A stretch of DNA of 64,000 nucleotides. It comes from Shinella sp. SUS2 (GTDB lineage Bacteria > Pseudomonadota > Alphaproteobacteria > Rhizobiales > Rhizobiaceae). Shown here in pieces: positions 56,105-64,000 of the stretch. The stretch is taken from the NCBI RefSeq assembly GCF_001262505.1, contig NZ_KQ410728.1, forward strand, positions 124,001 to 188,000. The letters run 5' to 3'. Numbering within the stretch: position 1 is the first letter of the stretch; the number at the start of each line of letters is the position of its first letter. Below the pieces are notes generated by a model. It made no database searches. It saw only the letters and a list, made by a program, of their open reading frames with translations, and was not told the origin of the DNA. A program made the position numbers and the translations under genes.

Positions 56105-57391
56105 TCAATCCATATAAGTCGTCAGCTTCATGCCGGCAGTGAGGAAACGCATCGGGTCGAGCGCCTTGCCGTCGCGGCGTACCTCATAGTGCAGATGCGG
56201 GCCGGTGGAGCGGCCGGTCGAGCCGGAAAGCCCGATGGGCGCGGAGGCTTCAACGTGGTCGCCGATCTTGACAAGAACGCGGGACAGGTGGGCGTAGCGC
56301 GTCTTCAGGCCGTTGCCGTGATCGATTTCAACCATGTTGCCATAACCACCGTTGCGCCCGGCGACAACGACCGTGCCCGCGCCGGTTGCGCCGATTTCCG
56401 TGCCCGTGCCGGCGCGAAAATCGATGCCGGCATGCAGCGCGAGACGGCCGAGGAACGGGTCGGTGCGGTTGCCGAAACGGCTTGTGATGCTGCTGGCGGG
56501 CGAGGGGTTGCCGAAAGGCAATTTCCGCACGCTACGGCGCGCGGTATCGAGGCGATCCAGCGCCGTGTCGAGATCGTTGATCGAGGCCTCGAACGGATCG
56601 GTGACGTCCACCGGCTCGACGAACGGGCCGCCGATCGCCGTTTCCGAATCGCCCCCGGCTGCCTCGTCGGTGACATCCAGGCCGGTGCGGCGCACGATGG
56701 TCTGGATGGCATCCGCAGTCTGCGAGGCGCCTGTCGTCAAAGACTGGATGCGGCTGATCTGGTCATGTTCGAGGTCCTTCAGCGAAAGCGTGACCTTCGA
56801 GAAGAGCCGGTCGGCACGGTCGGCCACTGATTCGCCGGTCGCCGCATAGGCGAGCTGCGTCGTCTTCTGCGATGCGCCGGTCATGCCCATGATGGCGTTG
56901 ATGGCGCCTGCCGCATCGGCCCGCCGCCCGTCCACGACCGGCGTCTCGCCGGTGAGGGGGGCGGTGTCGGTTGCCGCCGTGCCGGCATTGTCTGTGCGGT
57001 TCAGGAGTGCGTCGAGCTTGCCGTGACGCGTGGAGAGAGCGAGCTGCTGCTGCATCAGCTTCTCGACCTTTTCCTCGACGACCTGCTGATCGAGCAGCTG
57101 GCGGCTGGTGACGCGATCGACCTGGGCGCGCAGCGCGGAGATGCGGTCCTCGTAGTCGTGCTGCATGCGGGCCTGGCGCGCCATGGTGGCGCCGATCAGG
57201 TCGTCGCGCAGCACGAGATAGGACGTGGCGGCGAGATAGCCGACGGTAAACATGCCGGCAAAGCAGAAGGTGACAGCGGTCATCCAGGGGCGGATGGTCA
57301 TGTGACGGATCCGGTCGCCGCTCGCAAGGATCACGACATGCTGCTGCGCGCGTTTTCCGAAGATGCGGTTTTCAGGACGCTCCGCCACCAT
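56105..57391 (-). CDS. M23-family metallopeptidase, membrane-anchored
   Basis: 428 aa. A cytosolic segment (about 1-35, NRIFGKRAQQHVVILASGDRIRHMTIRPW) precedes one membrane helix (MTAVTFCFAGMFTVGYLA), a coiled-coil stalk (about 70-130, RISALRAQVDRVTSRQLLDQQVVEEKVEKLMQQQ), a linker, and the LytM domain from about 300. Zinc ligands are visible: H-x3-D in ALHAGIDFRAG and H-x-H in GPHLHYEVRRDG. It may cut peptidoglycan or activate amidases, as ligands are intact. ATG at 57391 keeps the conserved pre-membrane segment. Confidence 0.92.
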   Translation of the reverse strand: MVAERPENRIFGKRAQQHVVILASGDRIRHMTIRPWMTAVTFCFAGMFTVGYLAATSYLVLRDDLIGATMARQARMQHDYEDRISALRAQVDRVTSRQLLDQQVVEEKVEKLMQQQLALSTRHGKLDALLNRTDNAGTAATDTAPLTGETPVVDGRRADAAGAINAIMGMTGASQKTTQLAYAATGESVADRADRLFSKVTLSLKDLEHDQISRIQSLTTGASQTADAIQTIVRRTGLDVTDEAAGGDSETAIGGPFVEPVDVTDPFEASINDLDTALDRLDTARRSVRKLPFGNPSPASSITSRFGNRTDPFLGRLALHAGIDFRAGTGTEIGATGAGTVVVAGRNGGYGNMVEIDHGNGLKTRYAHLSRVLVKIGDHVEASAPIGLSGSTGRSTGPHLHYEVRRDGKALDPMRFLTAGMKLTTYMD

Positions 57392-57486
57392 TTTCTCCCC
57401 GACCGATTCTTTAAGGTCTCGTGCGGGGAATTACACATTGTTAGGGTTAACAAAGTCTTTCCCGGAGGTGGCGTGCCCCCGGAATA

Positions 57487-58314
57487 TCAGCTTTGACTGA
57501 CGGAAACGAGCGCGCGATAGAAGGAGGGTGTCAGCCCTGCCTCGGCGCGGGCCACATCGTTGAACGGTGGCTTCAGCGGCCCGCGAAAATTCGTGCGCAC
57601 CAGTTCCTTGAAGGTGGCCGACGGATCCTTCTTCTCGCGGGCGCAGAGAAAGCGGAACCATTTGGCGCCCACCGCGACGTGGCCTTTCTCGTCATTGTAG
57701 ATGATGTCGAGGATATCGGCGCTGGCATCGTCGCCGGTCTCGCGCATCTTGGCCTGCAGCGTCGGGGTCACATCGAGCCCGCGCGCTTCCAGGATAAGCG
57801 GCACGACGGCAAGGCGCGCGGTCAAGTCGTTGCGCGTGTCGTGCGCGGCCTGCCAGAGGCCGTCATGGGCCGGCAGGTCGCCATAGTCGGCGCCGAGATC
57901 GCGCAGGCGGTCACGGATGAGGCGGAAGTGCTTGGCCTCCTCGAAGGCCACCTGCATCCAGCCGTCGAAGAAGGAATGCGGCACGCGCTCCGTGGTGAAG
58001 CGCGCGACGATGTCGAGCGCGAGGTCGACGGCGTTGAGCTCGATATGGGCAAGGGCATGGAGAAGCGCGATGCGGCCCTTCAACGTGTGCAACGAACGCT
58101 TTTCCATGTGTTTCGGTGGAATGAGTTCCGGCTTTTCCGGTCGGCCCGGCCGCGCCGGCAGGGCCGGGTCAAGCGGCGAGCGCATCGAAAGCGTGCGGGC
58201 GAACCAGCGGCGCGCCGTCTCCTGCGCCAGCGCCGTCTTCAGGTCGAGGTCGGCGGCCACGATGGCCGCCGTGGTGCCGCCCCGAAGGCTTTCAATGTGG
58301 GGAAGTTCCGTCAT
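57487..58314 (-). CDS. DUF455 ferritin-like protein
   Basis: 275 aa, mostly helical. Carboxylate and His motifs of a ferritin-like di-iron site are visible: LLHALAHIELNAVDLALDIVARF, QVAFEEAKHFRLIRDRL, and IIYNDEKGHVAVGAKWF. The family (DUF455) has no proven reaction; a di-iron oxygenase or oxidase is likely. The ATG at 58314 lies 1 nt after the stop of the peroxiredoxin gene, so the two are cotranslated, linking the protein to peroxide chemistry. Confidence 0.88.
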   Translation of the reverse strand: MTELPHIESLRGGTTAAIVAADLDLKTALAQETARRWFARTLSMRSPLDPALPARPGRPEKPELIPPKHMEKRSLHTLKGRIALLHALAHIELNAVDLALDIVARFTTERVPHSFFDGWMQVAFEEAKHFRLIRDRLRDLGADYGDLPAHDGLWQAAHDTRNDLTARLAVVPLILEARGLDVTPTLQAKMRETGDDASADILDIIYNDEKGHVAVGAKWFRFLCAREKKDPSATFKELVRTNFRGPLKPPFNDVARAEAGLTPSFYRALVSVSQS

Positions 58315-58315
58315 T

Positions 58316-58804
58316 TCAAACTGTTGCCTTGAAAATATAAAGCTTTTTAGCGGCTTCCAGTACGGCCTCGACATGGCCCTTGACCTTCACCTTGTGCCAG
58401 ATCTCGGCGATCACGCCTTCGGCGTCAACGAGTATGGTCGTGCGCTCCACGCCCATATAGGTGCGTCCATACATGCTCTTTTCCTTCCAGACCCCATAGG
58501 CTTCCAGCGTCTGGAGGCTCTCGTCCGAGGCGAGCGGAACGCCGAGTTCATGCTTCTTGACGAACTTGTCGTGCTTCTTCACGGGATCGGGCGAAAGGCC
58601 GACAAGGGCGACGCCGGCCGCCTCGAAATCCGCCCTTGCGGCGGTAAAATCCTTCGCTTCCGTCGTGCAGGCTTCCGTGTCATCCTTCGGGTAGAAGAAC
58701 AGGACGACGGGCCGGCCGCGCATCGCCGAGAGGGAAATGCTTCCACCGCCATCGCGTGGAAGGGTGAAGTCCGGGGCAACGGCGCCCGGGGCCAGTTCTG
58801 TCAT
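58316..58804 (-). CDS. bcp: Peroxiredoxin, BCP type with a single cysteine
   Basis: Reduces peroxides. 162 aa. AVAPDFTLPRDGGGSISLSAMRGRPVVLFFYPKDDTEACTTEAKDF places the peroxidatic Cys at 46. The position of the resolving Cys in E. coli BCP, five residues later, is Lys, and no other Cys exists in the protein. It is therefore a 1-Cys enzyme that needs an external thiol such as glutathione or a glutaredoxin. Upstream of DUF455 by 1 nt. Start at 58804. Confidence 0.94.
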   Translation of the reverse strand: MTELAPGAVAPDFTLPRDGGGSISLSAMRGRPVVLFFYPKDDTEACTTEAKDFTAARADFEAAGVALVGLSPDPVKKHDKFVKKHELGVPLASDESLQTLEAYGVWKEKSMYGRTYMGVERTTILVDAEGVIAEIWHKVKVKGHVEAVLEAAKKLYIFKATV

Positions 58805-58953
58805 GGGATTTCCTTTCTTTGGCCGGCTTTTTGAGTCAGGGAGCCGGCCTCCCGCATATATAGTGGCAGGCAGAATCGTCCAGCGGCGAGCGGACGGCAG
58901 GCAGCGATTCCATGGGATAACGCTGCGCAAAGGGCAAAGGAAACCAGCGCGCG

Positions 58954-61900
58954 ATGGCAGAACTCCGCGACGAGAAGGTCGTGTTCCGCAGGAAGGACAT
59001 CGTTCCGCTGCACGAACTGCCGTCCGCGCAGGCGCACGAGCCCATCGTCCTGCACGCGGTCGAGGCGAGCCGCACCGGTATCGCCTGCCGTATCGTTGCC
59101 GCAACGATCGCGCTCGTCCTGTTTCTCGGCGCCGTCATCATCGGCCTGGTGGAGACCGGTCTTTTCGACAACACGCTGAATGCACGCGCCGTCGCCGCGC
59201 TCAACCAGGCGCTCGGCGCGCGGTACCGTGTCTCCGTCGACCACACCGTGCTGCGGCTTGCCGGGTTCAGCGGTTTTGCGCTGAAGGCGGAGAATGTCCG
59301 CATCGTCGAGATCGAATCCGGCAAGGAGCTGGCGACGACCGAATCGATCGGCATTGTGCTCGATCCGCTCGGGCTTGCCTCAGGCCGTATCGCCGTCTCG
59401 CGGCTCGACGTGGACGGGGCGATGTTCAATGCCGCGCTTCTGCCCAAGAGCAAGCCGCTCGACCTGGCGGCGCTGCGCATTTCCGACGTGCCGGACTATC
59501 TCGAAACGACCTTCGAACGCCTCGACGGCGTCAGCCGCCTCATCGACACGAACGGCATGGAGACCGTCAAGATTTCCGACCTCGGCGCGACCTTCCAGGG
59601 GCCGGGCGGCAAGCCGGTGACGCTGGCCATCGCCAGCCTGCAGTTCACCCGCGATGACGACGGCACCATGTCGATCGACGGGCATTTCACAATGGACGGG
59701 GCCGAGGGGGAGATCGACCTGACCGCCTCGGGCGGCGCGGGATCGGTGCGCATGCTGGACGGCTCGATCCGCAACGTGGCGCTTGGAAAATTCCTGCTCG
59801 GCAATGACGTCAACGGCAATGTGCATGCTGGGGTCGACACGTCGGCGGACGTCTCGGTCCATGCGGTGCGTGAGACTGACAATACGAAGCCGGTGCTCGG
59901 CCTCGACGTCGCGCTTGCCGCAGGCTCGGTCTACGGCGATGGCGTTGCCGCGGAGCTGCGCCCGTCCACCCTCAAGGTCGGCTACAATTTCGACAAGGGG
60001 TCGATCGAGCTTGCCTCGCAGGATGCCGGCGTCGGCCAGTCGCGGTTTCCGTTCACCGGCGGCCTGATCGACCTTGATCGGGTCTCCGACCGGCCGGACA
60101 AGGGCTTTGCCATCGACCTCGTCTTCAGCAATGCGGTAAGCCGTCCCGTCGATTCCAGCGAGGCGCCGATCCATTTCGATGCCAAGGTCAACGGCTACTA
60201 TCTCCCGAAGACGAAGAACCTGCTGTTCGAGGAAATGGCCGTCTCCAGCGAGAAGGGCAATGTCGCCGGCTCGCTCGCCATGCGGTTCGGCGACCGGGAG
60301 CCGGAGGTCAGCTTCGTCATGATTGCCAGCGAGCTGGAATCGGCGGCCGTCAAGCAGTTCTGGCCGTTCTGGATGGCCAAGACGGCGCGCAGCTGGGTGA
60401 TCAAGAACATTTTCGGCGGCACGGTCACCAACGGCCGGATCGAATTCTATCTTGCCGAAGGCCGCGAGCGTCTGCCGGGCGTGCCGATGCATCTCGGCCC
60501 CGAGGAGCTGAAGATCGACTTCGACATCGAGGGTGCGCGCATGAATGTCGCCGGCGAAATCCCGCCGCTGCGCGACACGTCGGGAAAATTCCGCCTCCGT
60601 GGCCCGCGCACGGAGATCACAATCAACGGCGGCACAGCCTACTTCCCGTCCGGCCGTTCCGTCGGGCTGACCGGCGGCACCTTCGTGCTGCCGGACAATT
60701 ATACCAAGCCGCTGATGGCGGACATGGACATCGATGTCGCCGGCAATGCCGACGCGATTGCCGAACTTGTGACCTACCGGCCAATCCGCGCCCTGCCGGC
60801 GACGGGCTTTGCGCCCGACGATTTCAGCGGCCAGGTGAAGGCGAAGGTGAAGGCGCATTTCGGCGTCATCTCCGCCCACAATCCGCCGCCGCCACAATGG
60901 ACGGCCGCCCTGACGCTCGACAATGTCGACGTGGCCAAGCCGATTGCAGGGCGCGCTGTCACCGGCCTGCGCGGTCTCCTCGCCATCGATCCGCAGAAGG
61001 CCGACCTCAAGGCCAAGGGGGATATCGACGGCGTGACGCTCGACATCGAACTGGTCGAGCCCGTCGGCAAGGCGGCGAGCTTCAAGCGCAAGACGGTGCT
61101 GTCGGGCACGCTCGACAACAGGGACCGTCGCAAGCTGCTGCCGGGCCTCGACGACGTGGTGGAAGGCCCGGTCGGGGTGCGGCTGGAACAGGATGGTGAC
61201 GGCCCTATGGCGGCGGAGGCAGATGTCGGTGCGGCCGCGGTCTCCATTCCATGGATCGGCTGGACCAAGGGCGCGGGCATCGGCGGCAAGATCACGTTGA
61301 CGGCCGACAAGAAGGAGGGTGTCACCCGCGTCTCCGATTTCCGCTTTGCCGGCGACGGTTTCAGCGTGGCGGGCAATCTCACCTTCCGGGGTGCGCGGCT
61401 CGATGCGGCAAACTTCTCCACCGTCCGGCTTTCGGCGGACGACCGCTTTCGCGTGAAGGTGGAGCGCGGAAAGTCCGGCTATACGATCGTGGCAGACGGC
61501 GAGGCGGCCGATGTGCGCGCCGTGCTGGCGCGTCTCAAGAACCCGACCGGCGGTGGCGGCGAAAAACAGAGCGTTACCATCCGGGCCGATCTCGCGCGTG
61601 CTGTCGGCTTCAATGGCGAAACGCTCTCCAATGTCAGCTTCCGCTACAGCACGGCAGGCAGCCGCATTTCCGGCGTGGATCTTTCGGCGGTGACGAAGAG
61701 CGGTGCGCCGGTCGTGGCGCAGCTTGCCAGTAGTGGCGCCTCGGATGCCATTCAGCTCACCAGCGGCGATGCCGGTGCCGTCGCGCGCTTTGCCGATATC
61801 TATGGCCACATGCGCGGCGGCCTCCTGAATGTCCGCCTGCGCGAGACGGCAGGCAGCATCTGGCGCGGATCCGTCGATGTCAGAAACTTCGCGCTTGTCG

Positions 61901-62340
61901 GCGAGGAGCGGCTGCGCTCGCTGGTCTCGACGCCGGCCGGAGAAAGCGGGCGCAGCCTCAACGATGCGGTGCGCCGCGAGATCGACGTCAGCGCCGTGAA
62001 ATTCTCCCGCGGCTTTGCCCAGGTGCGCACCGGTGGCGGTGCGCTGAGCCTCGAAAATGGTGTGGTGCGCGGCGAAACCGTCGGCGCCACCTTCCAGGGC
62101 ACGGTGCGCGATGCCAACGGCCGGACGGACATGACGGGCACCTTCATGCCGGCCTATGGCCTCAACCGGCTGTTCGCCGAGCTGCCGCTGATCGGCATCA
62201 TCCTCGGCAACGGCAACGATCGTGGCCTGATCGGTATCACCTTCAAGCTCTCCGGCCCCTTCGACAAGCCGAAACTGACGATCAACCCGCTGTCGATCAT
62301 CGCCCCCGGCGTCTTCCGCAACATTTTCGAATTCCAATGA
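58954..62340 (+). CDS. Large AsmA-like / DUF3971 (YhdP-type) envelope protein
   Basis: 1128 aa. A cytosolic N-terminus of about 45 residues, one membrane helix (IVAATIALVLFLGAVIIGLVE), then a very long periplasmic beta-rich region (DUF3971) ending with an AsmA-like C-terminal domain: GETVGATFQGTVRDANGRTDMTGTFMPAYGLNRLFAELPLIG and IGITFKLSGPFDKPKLTINPLSIIAPGVFRNIFEF. YhdP, TamB and AsmA proteins form hydrophobic grooves that move phospholipid to the outer membrane, and this one probably does the same. Divergent from bcp across 149 nt; convergent with tyrS. Confidence 0.9.
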   Translation: MAELRDEKVVFRRKDIVPLHELPSAQAHEPIVLHAVEASRTGIACRIVAATIALVLFLGAVIIGLVETGLFDNTLNARAVAALNQALGARYRVSVDHTVLRLAGFSGFALKAENVRIVEIESGKELATTESIGIVLDPLGLASGRIAVSRLDVDGAMFNAALLPKSKPLDLAALRISDVPDYLETTFERLDGVSRLIDTNGMETVKISDLGATFQGPGGKPVTLAIASLQFTRDDDGTMSIDGHFTMDGAEGEIDLTASGGAGSVRMLDGSIRNVALGKFLLGNDVNGNVHAGVDTSADVSVHAVRETDNTKPVLGLDVALAAGSVYGDGVAAELRPSTLKVGYNFDKGSIELASQDAGVGQSRFPFTGGLIDLDRVSDRPDKGFAIDLVFSNAVSRPVDSSEAPIHFDAKVNGYYLPKTKNLLFEEMAVSSEKGNVAGSLAMRFGDREPEVSFVMIASELESAAVKQFWPFWMAKTARSWVIKNIFGGTVTNGRIEFYLAEGRERLPGVPMHLGPEELKIDFDIEGARMNVAGEIPPLRDTSGKFRLRGPRTEITINGGTAYFPSGRSVGLTGGTFVLPDNYTKPLMADMDIDVAGNADAIAELVTYRPIRALPATGFAPDDFSGQVKAKVKAHFGVISAHNPPPPQWTAALTLDNVDVAKPIAGRAVTGLRGLLAIDPQKADLKAKGDIDGVTLDIELVEPVGKAASFKRKTVLSGTLDNRDRRKLLPGLDDVVEGPVGVRLEQDGDGPMAAEADVGAAAVSIPWIGWTKGAGIGGKITLTADKKEGVTRVSDFRFAGDGFSVAGNLTFRGARLDAANFSTVRLSADDRFRVKVERGKSGYTIVADGEAADVRAVLARLKNPTGGGGEKQSVTIRADLARAVGFNGETLSNVSFRYSTAGSRISGVDLSAVTKSGAPVVAQLASSGASDAIQLTSGDAGAVARFADIYGHMRGGLLNVRLRETAGSIWRGSVDVRNFALVGEERLRSLVSTPAGESGRSLNDAVRREIDVSAVKFSRGFAQVRTGGGALSLENGVVRGETVGATFQGTVRDANGRTDMTGTFMPAYGLNRLFAELPLIGIILGNGNDRGLIGITFKLSGPFDKPKLTINPLSIIAPGVFRNIFEFQ

Positions 62341-62364
62341 AAAAGGCCGCCCGGAGGCGGCCTT
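62340..62364 (-). terminator. Terminator after tyrS
   Basis: AAGGCCGCC (62343-62351) pairs with GGCGGCCTT (62356-62364) around CGGA. On the minus strand TTTTTCATT follows, overlapping the end of the AsmA-like gene. Confidence 0.85.
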
Positions 62365-62388
62365 GATCTCGGTTTCGTTTGCCCGCTC

Positions 62389-63642
62389 TCAGGCCGGGCG
62401 GACGAGGATGTGCTTCTTCTTGCCCAGCGACAGCTTGATGACGCCATCGGCGGAAACGTCCGCGGTGCCGATGACGCGGCGCTCGTCGGAAACGGCGGTG
62501 TCGTTGATGCGCACCGCGCCGCCCTGCACGTGGCGGCGGGCTTCGCCGTTCGAGGCGGCAAGGCCGGCCTTGACGACGAGGCTGAGGAGGCCGATGCCGG
62601 CTTCGAGCTCACTGGTGGAAACGTCGATGGACGGCAGGTTTTCGGCGATCGCGCCTTCCTCGAACGTCTTGCGGGCGGTCTCGGCGGCCTGTTCGGCCGC
62701 CTCGCGGCCGTGCAGCATCGCCGTCACCTCGGTGGCGAGGATCTTCTTCACCTCGTTGATCTCGGCGCCGCCGAGCGCGGAAAGCCGGGCGATTTCGTCC
62801 ATCGGCAGCGTCGTGTAGAGCTTCAGGAAGCGCGAGACGTCCGCATCCTCTGTGTTGCGCCAGTACTGCCAGAAATCATAGGCCGACAGCATGTCCGGGT
62901 TCAGCCATACGGCACCGGAGAGCGATTTGCCCATCTTGGCGCCCGACGCGGTCGTCAGAAGCGGCGAGGTCATGGCGTAGAGCTGCGGCGTGCCCATGCG
63001 GTGGCCGAGGTCGATGCCGTTGATGATGTTGCCCCACTGGTCCGAGCCGCCCATCTGCAGGCGCACGTCGTAGCGCTTGTTGAGCTCGACGAAGTCGTAG
63101 GCCTGGAGGATCATGTAGTTGAATTCGAGGAAGGACAGCGACTGCTCGCGCTCGAGCCGCATCTTCACGCTGTCGAAGGACAGCATGCGGTTGACCGAGA
63201 AATGGCGGCCGACGTCGCGCAGGAACTCGAGGTAGTTGATGCCGAGCAGCCAATCGGCATTGTTGATCATCAGCGCATCCTTCGGGCCTTCGCCATAGGC
63301 GAGATAGCTCGAAAAGACCTTCTTGATGCTGGCGATGTTGCCGTCGATCGTCTCCGGCGTCATCAGCTGGCGTGCCTCATCCTTGAAGGACGGGTCGCCG
63401 ACCATGCCGGTGCCACCGCCCATCAGCGAGATCGGCCGGTGGCCGGTCTTCTGGAACCAGTGCAGCAGCATGATCTGGATGAGGCCGCCGGCATGCAGGC
63501 TCGGCGCGGTCGGATCAAAGCCGATATAGGCCGTCACGGTTTCCTTGGCGAGAAGATCGTCGAGGCCGGTTTCATCGGAGATCTGATGGATGAAACCGCG
63601 CTCTTTCAGCGTGCGGAGGAAATCGGATTTGAATTCGGACAT
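62389..63642 (-). CDS. tyrS: Tyrosyl-tRNA synthetase
   Basis: Charges tRNA-Tyr. 417 aa. Class I signatures: HIGH equivalent SLHAGG in [21 protein letters not shown], tyrosine-binding [32 protein letters not shown] equivalent KMGKS in [17 protein letters not shown]-terminal S4-like RNA-binding domain is present ([20 protein letters not shown]). The ATG at 63642 matches the family start. Divergent from anmK across 128 nt that include a perfect inverted repeat. Confidence 0.98.
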   Translation of the reverse strand: MSEFKSDFLRTLKERGFIHQISDETGLDDLLAKETVTAYIGFDPTAPSLHAGGLIQIMLLHWFQKTGHRPISLMGGGTGMVGDPSFKDEARQLMTPETIDGNIASIKKVFSSYLAYGEGPKDALMINNADWLLGINYLEFLRDVGRHFSVNRMLSFDSVKMRLEREQSLSFLEFNYMILQAYDFVELNKRYDVRLQMGGSDQWGNIINGIDLGHRMGTPQLYAMTSPLLTTASGAKMGKSLSGAVWLNPDMLSAYDFWQYWRNTEDADVSRFLKLYTTLPMDEIARLSALGGAEINEVKKILATEVTAMLHGREAAEQAAETARKTFEEGAIAENLPSIDVSTSELEAGIGLLSLVVKAGLAASNGEARRHVQGGAVRINDTAVSDERRVIGTADVSADGVIKLSLGKKKHILVRPA

Positions 63643-63738
63643 GGCCTGTCTCTCTTGCCGGAATGCTTTGGGCGGGATGGGGCGGCCGGAGATAATTTTC
63701 CGGCGGACCGCCGGGCGTTTAGCACTGTTTCGCCGCAT

Positions 63739-63757
63739 AATCACTTCAAAAGTGATT
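63739..63757. promoter_or_regulatory. Perfect inverted repeat between tyrS and anmK
   Basis: AATCACTT-CAA-AAGTGATT, 8-bp arms, ending 13 nt before the anmK ATG and about 97 nt from the tyrS start. It is immediately followed by CTGGAGCGG, the anmK ribosome-site region. It may be an operator or a hairpin affecting anmK translation. Confidence 0.45.
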
Positions 63758-63770
63758 CTGGAGCGGATGC

Positions 63771-64000
63771 ATGACGGGACTGCAAACGGCGATCGGTCTG
63801 ATGAGTGGCACGAGCCTCGACGGCATCGATGTCGCGCTGCTGCGCACGGACGGCGAGGCCGTCGTCGAGCGCGGCCCCTGTCTCGCGCGCCCCTACGACG
63901 CCGCCTTCCGCCGCCGTCTGCAGGGCGCGCTGGAGGCCGCCAAGGCGATCGACGTTCGCAGCCAGCGGCCGGGCGAGCTCGCCGAGATCGAACGGGAGCT
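63771..64000 (+). CDS. anmK: Anhydro-N-acetylmuramic acid kinase, N-terminal part
   Basis: Phosphorylates and opens 1,6-anhydro-MurNAc in cell-wall recycling. Only the first 76 codons are inside the window. [23 protein letters not shown] is the family ATP-binding N-terminus (GxMSGTSxDGxD). The ATG at 63771 has GGAG at 63760-63763. Partner recycling genes are not visible here. Confidence 0.93.
   Translation, partial: MTGLQTAIGLMSGTSLDGIDVALLRTDGEAVVERGPCLARPYDAAFRRRLQGALEAAKAIDVRSQRPGELAEIERE

Noticed and set aside
59380..62337. 985-codon open frame antisense to the AsmA-like gene, and similar long frames opposite alaS, the MoxR-CoxE genes, purL, icd and the c-di-GMP gene
   Set aside because: They mirror the codon pattern of the opposite-strand gene, show no family motifs and are expected in GC-rich coding sequence. 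The sense genes have clear domains.

Overview
The window looks like a stretch of core chromosome from a Rhizobiaceae-type alphaproteobacterium (Rhizobium/Sinorhizobium/Shinella-like; genus not resolved). The basis is GC-rich coding sequence, rhizobial gene neighbours (kdsA-eno, recA-alaS, purC-purS-purQ with purL-bolA-grxD, rpe and purB in one run), a DUF1476 protein, a DUF1127 protein, a TGA-N9-TCA iron box and a TTG-N11-CAA SOS operator. I see no insertion sequences, prophage genes, CRISPR arrays, tRNAs or rRNAs. About 63 genes are called, tightly packed; the first (FAD oxidoreductase) and last (anmK) are cut by the window edges.

Layout. 1-4.4 kb: an FAD oxidoreductase divergent from a VOC protein, then kdsA and eno. 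4.7-6.6 kb: psuK-psuG for pseudouridine breakdown, divergent from SOS-controlled recA (6.8-7.9 kb), then alaS, a membrane diguanylate cyclase, a SulP transporter, an AraC/GyrI regulator, a GST and icd. 17.3-22.4 kb: a secreted protein, trmJ-murI, an orphan HerA-like ATPase and a TerC-family membrane protein whose leader can fold over its ribosome site. 22.5-26 kb: rpsD, glsA, ttcA and an inositol-monophosphatase-like gene. 26-35.2 kb (minus strand): an MFS exporter, grxD, a small basic protein, bolA, purL, a MocR regulator divergent from a DUF1127 gene, a lipoprotein, purQ, a small coiled-coil gene, purS and purC. 35.4-40.4 kb: DUF1476, a PAS-GGDEF-EAL protein, a small hydrolase, a DUF2189 membrane protein and a secreted peptide. 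40.5-45.9 kb (minus): substrate-binding protein, S58 peptidase, rpe, DUF2259 protein, membrane protein, purB. 46.1-51.8 kb (plus): flavin reductase, MoxR/CoxD-like AAA ATPase, CoxE-like VWA protein, split XdhC, a MoCF/MocA fusion and a TfoX-N protein. 51.9-64 kb: a heme-type TonB receptor, rhlE-nudix, an M23 peptidase, bcp-DUF455, a large AsmA-like protein, tyrS and the start of anmK.

How the genes work together. The pur genes supply most of the FGAR-to-AICAR/AMP part of purine synthesis (PurL+PurQ+PurS, PurC, PurB). BolA and the CGFS glutaredoxin are classic [2Fe-2S] partners. The 46-51 kb cluster resembles the maturation half of a molybdenum hydroxylase (CO-dehydrogenase-type) locus without the enzyme subunits. 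KdsA, MurI, AnmK, the M23 peptidase and the AsmA-like protein serve the envelope. The least explained items are the structured TerC leader, the small genes inserted in the purS-purQ and bolA-grxD units, the orphan Mo-maturation cassette, and a likely ATT start codon in the first gene.
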